DNA of 64,000 bases, taken from contig CAWGCL010000002.1 of the NCBI GenBank assembly GCA_963820995.1, positions 1-64,000 on the forward strand. Direction: 5' to 3'. The position numbers and the translations under genes are program-made. Below the pieces are notes generated by a model that had not been told where the DNA came from, did not search any database, and worked only from the letters and a program-made list of their open reading frames with translations. This DNA comes from JAGTVG01 sp963820995. Its GTDB lineage: Bacteria > Bacteroidota > Bacteroidia > Cytophagales > Cyclobacteriaceae. Position 1 is the stretch's first letter. Each line of letters starts with the position of its first letter. Of this stretch, positions 57,429 to 64,000 are shown piece by piece.

Positions 57429-58562
57429 CTATCTTGACAAATAGATCAATAGGAAAGGGACCAGGAAAAAGGTCAATATGATATAAAAGAATCCAATAAG
57501 TCGATTATCACTGGCCAATATACCAAATCTTCTTGCCAGCCTAACCGGGAAGTTCCTGATTTGCCCGAAAGGCAAGAAAATGAGAACCCCGATAAAATTG
57601 AAGATCAAATGAGCAATGGCAAGGCTCACAGCTGCCTCGGATTTGAAAATTGCTGCAAGTAAGGCCGTAATGGTCGTTCCAATGTTAGCCCCCATAATAA
57701 AAGGAAATACGGAGGAGAGCGAAACCTTTCTGGTAGCAACTAGTGGGACAGAAAGCGATGTAGTAATGGAACTTGACTGCAAGGCGCCAGTTAACAGCAA
57801 TCCCCATGAGAAAGATTTAAAGGGATTGCTGAATATATAAGATTTCATTTTATCTTTTGATTTTCCTATTAACAATTTATAGGAGTAAGTTGAGAATAAC
57901 TTAATAGCAGCGAACAATAGAATGATTCCAAAAATAGCAATAATCCAATCATTGCTGATGAACTCTGCTATTCCAACCGTCAATGGCTTAATAATGGAAT
58001 ATACTGGTTTTGAAACTGCCATATCAGGCGTAGGAGCCTTTACACCCAATATCTTAGTTATATACATAGCCGATCCGGATAAGATCTTATAGTAATACTC
58101 TAAAGGAAAAATAATTATAGTAGCAAATATATTGAAAAAATCATGTACTACACCGGCAGAAAGGGCCAGCCTGAATTTACTTTTGCTGGTTATGTAACTT
58201 AAAGATATAATATCACTAGTTAAGGTAGTCCCAATATTAGCACCCATAATAACAAATATGCCCATATTCAAGGAGATCGTACCTGAAGCCACCATAGCTA
58301 CAGCGATGGATGTTACTGTGGAACTGCTTTGAATCAGAGCAGTCGTCAGCAATCCGATAAATAAAGATATGAATGGAATTTCAGCTACTTTAATTAATTC
58401 CTGGGCTGCCCCAAGTCCGATAGATGATAGGGCATAGATCATCAGATCTATGGCAAGGAGAAACAAAAAAATGATGGAGGAAATCAGAGCGATCCTTACA
58501 ATCCATGTAAATACAATCAGATTTTCAGAATATATAACATTATTTCTTATTGTTTTCCTCAT
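57429..58562 (-). CDS. Na/Pi cotransporter family protein without PhoU domain
   Basis: 377 residues, eight to ten membrane segments. Two inverted Na/Pi repeats each carry a QSSS motif: LTTALIQSSSTVTSIAVAM near residue 75 and LTGALQSSSITTSLSVPLV near 265, with NIGTTLTSDI and NIGTTITALLAA after them. It ends at the membrane, with no PhoU tail, unlike the homologue at 61218. Probable sodium-coupled phosphate uptake, by family. A strong hairpin lies right before its ATG. Confidence 0.9.
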   Translation of the reverse strand: MRKTIRNNVIYSENLIVFTWIVRIALISSIIFLFLLAIDLMIYALSSIGLGAAQELIKVAEIPFISLFIGLLTTALIQSSSTVTSIAVAMVASGTISLNMGIFVIMGANIGTTLTSDIISLSYITSKSKFRLALSAGVVHDFFNIFATIIIFPLEYYYKILSGSAMYITKILGVKAPTPDMAVSKPVYSIIKPLTVGIAEFISNDWIIAIFGIILLFAAIKLFSTYSYKLLIGKSKDKMKSYIFSNPFKSFSWGLLLTGALQSSSITTSLSVPLVATRKVSLSSVFPFIMGANIGTTITALLAAIFKSEAAVSLAIAHLIFNFIGVLIFLPFGQIRNFPVRLARRFGILASDNRLIGFFYIILTFFLVPFLLIYLSR

Positions 58563-58591
58563 AAAAATAAAGTTACCCAGCAGGTAACTTT
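58563..58591 (-). promoter_or_regulatory. 9-bp hairpin and T-rich run immediately before the Na/Pi transporter start
   Basis: On the minus strand AAAGTTACC-TGCTG-GGTAACTTT is a perfect 9-bp inverted repeat (58569-58591), followed by ATTTTT and then the ATG at 58562. The hairpin followed by a T-rich stretch resembles a terminator for the PiT gene upstream, but it lies where a ribosome would bind the next gene. It may be a terminator, attenuator or translation block. Confidence 0.5.
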
Positions 58592-58688
58592 CACGAATTG
58601 GTATCTGGCAAAGATAAGATTATATCCCTACCAGGAAATTGATTATGCATTAATAGAATATTATCATTTCTCTACCGAAATAAATTTT

Positions 58689-60971
58689 TTATCCCTTTTC
58701 CTCTGGTACAGGTTTTGAATTTTGATTTGAATCAAATATCATAAAATCTCTCTGAGCTTTGATAAGATTAACTGTAAATAACAAGAGGTTTTTGGTCTCA
58801 TTCATTATGTTCAGATAAAGTGTGCTGTTTTTTGTTCCGCTTGCTGAATTCTTTATCCTTTTCAATTGTTGTTTACTTATAGCCGTTAATCGATCAATCA
58901 ATCCTTTTTGTTCAACCAATATTCCGTCAATATCTACAAACCCTTTTTGTTTTAAAACCAATATGGTAGATCCAAAGAATTTACCTATATCTTCTCTTAG
59001 AAGATTGAGTTCATTAACCTGTTCGTCAATCAATGGCTTATGATTATTGTCGATGTAATTATAAATCGGTTTAGAAATAAAAGTTAAGGCATTTACCGTT
59101 TCCTTCAGGTAATTTACTACCTGGACATAATAATGTGCGGATTCAACATCGTCCTCCTGAAGTTTCGCTATTATCCTTGGCAGTGTATTTTTAATATGTT
59201 TAATGTTCTTATCCAGCTTAGTTATATCTTCTTCAACTTTAACCAGTGATTTTCTTTTAAACTTGATCATCCCGTTAATTGCCTTATTATATAGATCTGA
59301 AACAGTAGTGAGTGTGCCAATTACATTATCATTACATGAAGTTAAAATGCTTTGCCCATTAACTTCCAGGCCTACCAATTCAGTTTCTTCATATACTACT
59401 TTCTCACTTTCCCTTTTTTGATGAATTTTATAAGATTTGATTATCAGCAATATAATTGCAATAATTAATAGAATTATAGTAATCAATCCACCAACATGTA
59501 TCAAATAGGCCAGTATAAATGCAGCGGTAAAGGCACTGAAGGCTGTGAAGAACCATCCGCCGATCACTGTTATAACACCCGAGATCCGATATACAGCACT
59601 ATCCCTTCCCCATGCCTTATCGGCCAATGATGTTCCCATTGCCACCATAAAGGTTACATAGGTAGTGGACAAGGGTAATTTTAAGGAGGTGGCCAATGAG
59701 ATCAATGCACTGGCTACAACAAGGTTAACTGATGCTCTGACCAGATCAAATGATATGCCCTTCTGCTGTTTTCTAGCCTGAAATGCTTTCTGATTGAATT
59801 TTCCATTAATAAATCTCATAATTCCTGATGGAACTACTTTTGAAAAGGCCGTAGAAAGATTCATGGTACCTCTCACCAGGTTGCGAGCCAGCATGGAAGA
59901 TTCAAAGCGTTCATATCCTTCATCCTGTCGGCTGAGATTAATTTCTGTGGCAGTTACAGATCTTGCTTTCTTGGATTTATATAAGGCAATGACCATAATA
60001 AGACCAGCCAGAAGCAACATATACGTTGGGGTTTGTATTTTACCCGAAAGGGAGGTCATTACAAAAGCACCAGGCTCTGAAATTTCACTGCTGATAAATG
60101 ACTTTAAAGATTCAAGTCCTGCTAAAGGAACGCCCACAAAGTTTACGAGATCATTTCCGGCAAATGCCATAGCCAAAGCAAAAGTACCTACCAATACGAT
60201 GATCTTGAGAATATTAAATTTAAAGACCATGTATATAAGTTGAAGGATAATGGTCCAGCCAATAAAACTGAAAACCAGAATAAAGAATGTGTTTTGTTTG
60301 ATCCAATCAACTGTATCTGAAGTTAAGAAGGATGAACCCTTCGCTCCCTTAATAAGAATGAAATAGGTGATTATGGATATGGCTAATCCTCCCCAAATGG
60401 AGCCAAAATATCTGAGCGTCTTTTCATAGTCAAATGAAAACATGAGCCTGACAAGCCACTGGACTATCAATCCAATGGTAAAAGCTATCACTACCGATAA
60501 TAATATCCCGGTAATAATAAGTAAGGCTGAACTCGAGTTGATATAGTTTCCCAGGGTTCCTACAGAATCTCCCAGTATTGATATTTTAATTAAAGAAACT
60601 GCTACGGCGGCCCCAAGCAATTCAAAAACGATAGAAACCGTAGTGGAAGTTGGAAGTGCAAATGTATTGAACAAATCGAGCAATAATATATCCGTCATCA
60701 TTACAGCGAGAAATATGATCATGATCTCACTGAAAAAGAACTGATCAGGATGAAAGATCCCCTTTCTGGCTACTTCCATCATCCCGCTGGAAAATGTTGC
60801 ACCGACTAAAATTCCTAATGCAGCAATAAACATAATCAACTTGAATGGAGCAGCTTTTGATCCAATTGAAGAGTTTAAAAAATTAACAGCATCATTGCTT
60901 ACTCCGACTACCAAATCAGAGACTGCAAGAATAATTAGAATGACGACAATAAAAACATAATAAGATTCCAT
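58689..60971 (-). CDS. PiT-type inorganic phosphate transporter with PhoU-like C-terminal region
   Basis: 760 residues. The PiT core (residues 1-510) has the two hallmark repeats: VSNDAVNFLNSSIGSKAAPF near residue 25 and the second half FAGNDLVNFVGVPLAGLES near 275, plus SLATSLKLPLSTTYVTFMVA. Residues 540-750 form long helices of PhoU-like type (NGMIKFKRKSLVKVEEDITKL, YYVQVVNYLKETVNAL). This tail is not part of usual PiT proteins. Its fusion suggests regulation or coupling to phosphate status. It lies between the two Na/Pi genes, divergent from the second. Confidence 0.9.
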   Translation of the reverse strand: MESYYVFIVVILIILAVSDLVVGVSNDAVNFLNSSIGSKAAPFKLIMFIAALGILVGATFSSGMMEVARKGIFHPDQFFFSEIMIIFLAVMMTDILLLDLFNTFALPTSTTVSIVFELLGAAVAVSLIKISILGDSVGTLGNYINSSSALLIITGILLSVVIAFTIGLIVQWLVRLMFSFDYEKTLRYFGSIWGGLAISIITYFILIKGAKGSSFLTSDTVDWIKQNTFFILVFSFIGWTIILQLIYMVFKFNILKIIVLVGTFALAMAFAGNDLVNFVGVPLAGLESLKSFISSEISEPGAFVMTSLSGKIQTPTYMLLLAGLIMVIALYKSKKARSVTATEINLSRQDEGYERFESSMLARNLVRGTMNLSTAFSKVVPSGIMRFINGKFNQKAFQARKQQKGISFDLVRASVNLVVASALISLATSLKLPLSTTYVTFMVAMGTSLADKAWGRDSAVYRISGVITVIGGWFFTAFSAFTAAFILAYLIHVGGLITIILLIIAIILLIIKSYKIHQKRESEKVVYEETELVGLEVNGQSILTSCNDNVIGTLTTVSDLYNKAINGMIKFKRKSLVKVEEDITKLDKNIKHIKNTLPRIIAKLQEDDVESAHYYVQVVNYLKETVNALTFISKPIYNYIDNNHKPLIDEQVNELNLLREDIGKFFGSTILVLKQKGFVDIDGILVEQKGLIDRLTAISKQQLKRIKNSASGTKNSTLYLNIMNETKNLLLFTVNLIKAQRDFMIFDSNQNSKPVPEEKG

Positions 60972-61068
60972 GCGGCTTGGATAATTTATGATGTTGTAAA
61001 TGTAGGTTCAATTTTCAATTTTGATTGTGATATGTGATCGATTTTATATTATTTTTATATTATATATT

Positions 61069-61090
61069 TGTTAACAGAATGTTAACTTTG
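61069..61090 (+). promoter_or_regulatory. TGTTAAC direct repeat overlapping a -7 element, upstream of the Na/Pi-PhoU gene
   Basis: TGTTAAC-AGAA-TGTTAAC gives two 7-bp repeats with 4-bp spacing and 11-bp period, the geometry of Pho boxes. The second repeat overlaps TAACTTTG (61083-61090), a TAnnTTTG -7 element. It lies in the gap between two divergent phosphate transporter genes. Each TGTTAAC core is also a palindrome (GTTAAC). The regulator is unknown. Confidence 0.4.
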
Positions 61091-61217
61091 AGCACTTCCT
61101 GAATATTCTATTAAGGGATTCATTTTTTGAATAATAAACGTGTGTAAAATGCACCAATACAATTTGCAAAATATCTATTAATTCAATTGAAATTTTGACC
61201 TATCTAAATAAGAGAAA

Positions 61218-62912
61218 ATGCAATTCGGATTTTATGATTTTTTAAATCTTTTCGGCGCCCTCGGGTTTTTTATTTTCGGCATGAAAGTAATGAGTGACGG
61301 GATTCAGAAAGCTGCTGGACATAGAATGAGGCAAATCTTAAGTTCTATGACCAGAAATAGATTCCTGGGAGTCTTTACAGGCTTTTTAATTACCGCCCTT
61401 ATTCAATCTTCCTCCGCGACTTCTGTTATGACCGTAAGTTTTGTGAATGCAGGGTTGTTAACCCTTGTAGAATCGGCTGGAGTAATGATGGGTGCCAATG
61501 TAGGTACTACAATAACTGCATGGCTTGTTTCTATATTCGGATTTAAAGTTAAGATTGTGTCGATATCACTCCCGATTATTGCTATAGGATTACCTTTACT
61601 TTTTGCGAAAAAAAGTAATTTGAGGTTTTGGGGAGAATTCCTGATTGGATTTGCTTTATTATTTATGGGCCTGGATGCCTTAAAGTCTACAGTTCCAGAT
61701 CTGAAAAACAATCCTGAAGTTTTGGCATTCCTGGCAAATTATGCCGATATGGGAATTCTATCAGCTTTGATGTTCGTTGCAGTGGGCACTGTATTAACTG
61801 TTTTAATACAATCTTCAAGCGCCGCGATGGCATTGACAATCACGATGTGCTACCAGGGATGGATCCCTTTTGAAATAGCTGCTCCTATGGTTTTAGGCGA
61901 AAATATCGGAACTACAATTACAGCCACAATTGCATCTATCGTTGGAAACGTTCATGCCAAACGATCTGCCAGGATTCATACTCTATTTAATGTGATAGGA
62001 GTGGTATGGATGTTATTCGCTTATCCATATTTCTTAAAAGGGATTGATTATGTAATGGTGACTCAAATGGGATTTCCTTCACCATTTACAAATAGTGAAT
62101 CTATTCCGATAGCTTTATCCTATTTTCATACATCTTTTAATGTTATAAATGTACTACTACTTATTTGGTTTGTGCCTACTCTTGTCAAAATAGCCATAAA
62201 ACTGGTTCCTTCCAAAGGAGAACAGGACGAAGAATACCACCTTAAATACATCGGTCGAGGTCTGATGAACACCCCAGGCCTGGAACTCCTGGAGGCCAGG
62301 CAGGAATTGGGCAATTTTGGGGATATGATAGATAATATGGGTAGAAGATTACGGAAGTTAACAGACAAAGATAAACCTGCTAAACAATACAAACAGATTG
62401 AGAAGATATATAGTATGGAAACCACCTCTGATACAATGGAAAAGGAGATTTCCAATTATATTCTGAAGATCAGTGAAGGTAGATTAACCGAAAAATCTTC
62501 GATAGAAATTCGAAGTATTTTTTCAATCTGCCACGATCTCGAAAGGATCGCTGACATTTTCGCAAAGATTGCCAAAGAGTACGAACGAAAGATTGAGATG
62601 AAAGCTGATTTTGGCAAAATCCAGGTTGAGGGAATAAACTCTATACAGGAAAAAGTAGAAGAGGCCCTTTCCATAATGAGGGAAAACTTAAATAATTGGG
62701 GCAATGGCCTTGAAATTGAGAAAGCAATCGATATTGAAAAGGAAATCAATGTGATCAGAAGCCAGTTGAGAAAAAGCCATTTGCAAAATCTGGAAAAGCA
62801 AAAATATGATTACACGAGTGGACTGATATACTATAATATCTTCATTTATTTTGAACGCTCGGCAGATCATATTATTAACGTTACGGAAGCACTGAACGGT
62901 CAGGTCTCCTGA
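61218..62912 (+). CDS. Na/Pi cotransporter with PhoU domain
   Basis: 564 residues. The Na/Pi domain fills residues 1-330 and shows FGALGFFIFGMKVMSDGIQ, ITALIQSSSATSVMTVSFVN, GANVGTTITAW, the second QSSS copy in TVLIQSSSAAMALTITMC and NIGTTITATIA. From residue 350 a PhoU-like helical domain follows (GNFGDMIDNMGRRLRKLTDK, SICHDLERIADIFAKIAKE, FERSADHIINVTEA). Sodium-driven phosphate transport with built-in regulatory domain, by family. The start lies 247 bp from PiT, divergently. Confidence 0.92.
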   Translation: MQFGFYDFLNLFGALGFFIFGMKVMSDGIQKAAGHRMRQILSSMTRNRFLGVFTGFLITALIQSSSATSVMTVSFVNAGLLTLVESAGVMMGANVGTTITAWLVSIFGFKVKIVSISLPIIAIGLPLLFAKKSNLRFWGEFLIGFALLFMGLDALKSTVPDLKNNPEVLAFLANYADMGILSALMFVAVGTVLTVLIQSSSAAMALTITMCYQGWIPFEIAAPMVLGENIGTTITATIASIVGNVHAKRSARIHTLFNVIGVVWMLFAYPYFLKGIDYVMVTQMGFPSPFTNSESIPIALSYFHTSFNVINVLLLIWFVPTLVKIAIKLVPSKGEQDEEYHLKYIGRGLMNTPGLELLEARQELGNFGDMIDNMGRRLRKLTDKDKPAKQYKQIEKIYSMETTSDTMEKEISNYILKISEGRLTEKSSIEIRSIFSICHDLERIADIFAKIAKEYERKIEMKADFGKIQVEGINSIQEKVEEALSIMRENLNNWGNGLEIEKAIDIEKEINVIRSQLRKSHLQNLEKQKYDYTSGLIYYNIFIYFERSADHIINVTEALNGQVS

Positions 62913-63128
62913 AGCTAATTTCAGGCCAAAATTTTCGCGTAAAAAAAGCTATTATTAGTTTAATTATAAGATTATTCTGGCTAGTATTTGATATATGCAG
63001 AGTTAGTTTTACTTACATTTTATCCTTCTTAATTAGAAAATGCCAGACACCGCAAATTGTCCCGTTTTGAAATCTATTAAAAATAATATAAAATTGCAGC
63101 GTTTTGTTTCACTCAAATTTCTGATTTA

Positions 63129-64000
63129 ATGAGCCGCCGTTTTTCTTTATTGCTTGTACTTGGAACACTATATTGTTCACACCTAAGTACACTTTCAGTC
63201 AAATAAATGAATATAATTATCCTGAATTCGATTTTTCCAAAGGGATTGGCATTAAATCACCCGACTCCAGTTTCTTTTTGAACTTTGGCCTTAGGTTCCA
63301 ACCCCGGGTTGCGTATACATCAGCAGATCTGTCAGTTTTTGAATTTTGGAAACATTCAGGCACGGATCAGAAGACTAAGATTAAAATTCAATGGATACGT
63401 ATTTGATCCTAAGATCGCTTATAAAGTCGAACTGGCTTTTGAGAATTTATCCCTTGATTTTGAAAATGCCTCGGTACCAAATATAATCCTCGATGCTGTT
63501 GTTTTTTATCATATTAATAAAAACTGGACCATATCATTTGGCCAGACAAAACTTCCCGGCAACCGGGAAAGGGTTATTTCATCAGGAAATATGGAAATGG
63601 TGGACCGTACTTTTGTCAATGCCCGATTCAATATTGACAGGGACATGGGATTTCAGGGGGCTATATACCAACAATATAAACAGGGTATATTATGCGATCA
63701 AAGGCGCTGTCTCATCCGGTGAAGGCCGGAACTTTATTACAACGGATGAAGGGCTGGCATATACGGGACGTGTTGAAGTATTGCCACTTGGCAAATTCAA
63801 AAGCAAGGGAGATTACAGCATGGGTGACCTTGCCCGGGAAGAGAAACCCAAATTATCTGTAGGTTTTACCGGCACATTACAATGACAATGCAATACGACA
63901 GCGTGGACAAACAGGCCGGTTTTTATATGAATCAAGAGATCTGACAAGTTTTTTCCTGGATGTGATCTTGAAATACAATGGATGGGCATTTATGTCCGAA
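63129..64000 (+). pseudogene. Phosphate-selective porin O/P family, frameshifted and cut by the window end
   Basis: Outer-membrane channel of the OprO/OprP type. The start at 63129 gives a signal peptide (MSRRFSLLLVLGTLYC). The frame shifts near 63180 and then reads IKSPDSSFFLNFGLRFQPRVA, the N-terminal strand. Shifts near 63375, 63700 and 63880 follow. Between them are LRLKFNGYVFDPKIAYKVEL, FGQTKLPGNRERVISSG, MDRTFVNARFNIDRDMGFQG-like text and FLYESRDLTSFFLDVILKYN, all typical porin strands. The rest lies beyond the window. It completes the phosphate uptake set at the outer membrane. Confidence 0.75.

Overview
This window looks like a piece of a Bacteroidota chromosome. It is AT-rich and gene-dense. 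It carries many families typical of that phylum: DUF3822 beside coaD, TIGR02757, DUF1599, a BT_3928-type DoxX protein, DUF4270, a TonB receptor with an MbnP-like lipoprotein, FloA, an archaeal-type prolyl-tRNA synthetase and a GGGP-synthase-like protein. Several genes have a Bacteroidota -7 promoter element (TAnnTTTG) in front of them. The order panC-panD-LPG synthase-rfaE2-metallopeptidase, with glgA-like/DUF4270/glmS on the other side, suggests Cytophagales or a neighbouring order, but this is a guess. I see no tRNA, rRNA, CRISPR array, insertion sequence or prophage.

Layout. 1-4.1 kb: glycan catabolism (GH29 fucosidase, enolase-superfamily dehydratase, CBM9-like lipoprotein), all with several frame breaks, plus a tiny CxxC protein. 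4.2-7.3 kb: a soluble multi-PAS hybrid histidine kinase. 7.5-20.9 kb: housekeeping and envelope genes (metG, deoC, acyP, TlpA-like, NfeD, LysM, pyrE, coaD, two Nudix proteins), with a candidate small RNA near 11.6 kb. 21-26 kb: a RecD-like helicase, a DUF1573 protein and a TonB receptor/MbnP pair that may handle copper. 26-32.7 kb: YggS, LysE, diadenylate cyclase, folP, DUF1599, DoxX, a DppB-like permease and aroK. 32.7-38.8 kb: a broken GH9 glucanase, a FadL-like outer-membrane protein and a Gly/Tyr/Ser-rich secreted protein. 38.9-54.7 kb: proS, NfeD-FloA, aldehyde dehydrogenase, metF, apt, glmS, DUF4270, glgA-like, panC, panD, an LPG synthase-like protein, rfaE2, a metallopeptidase and an acyl-CoA dehydrogenase. 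54.8-57.3 kb: an AraC regulator with three operator-like inverted repeats, then GGGP synthase with two small membrane proteins. 57.4-64 kb: a phosphate block with an Na/Pi symporter, a PiT transporter with a PhoU-like tail, an Na/Pi symporter with PhoU, and an OprO/P porin cut by the window end.

At least thirteen genes are interrupted by apparent one-base insertions or deletions. Essential genes (metG, pyrE, folP, panC) are among them, and at least two breaks lie in short homopolymers. I therefore read most of them as uncorrected sequencing errors. The glycan genes and the porin at the window end carry several breaks each, so real decay is possible there.

The signals I find most worth following are a sigma-54-like promoter that leads into a ~90-nt RNA with a strong terminator, the phosphate block with built-in PhoU-like domains and a direct repeat of Pho-box geometry over a promoter, a 9-bp hairpin just before a transporter start codon, and the operator array in front of the AraC gene.
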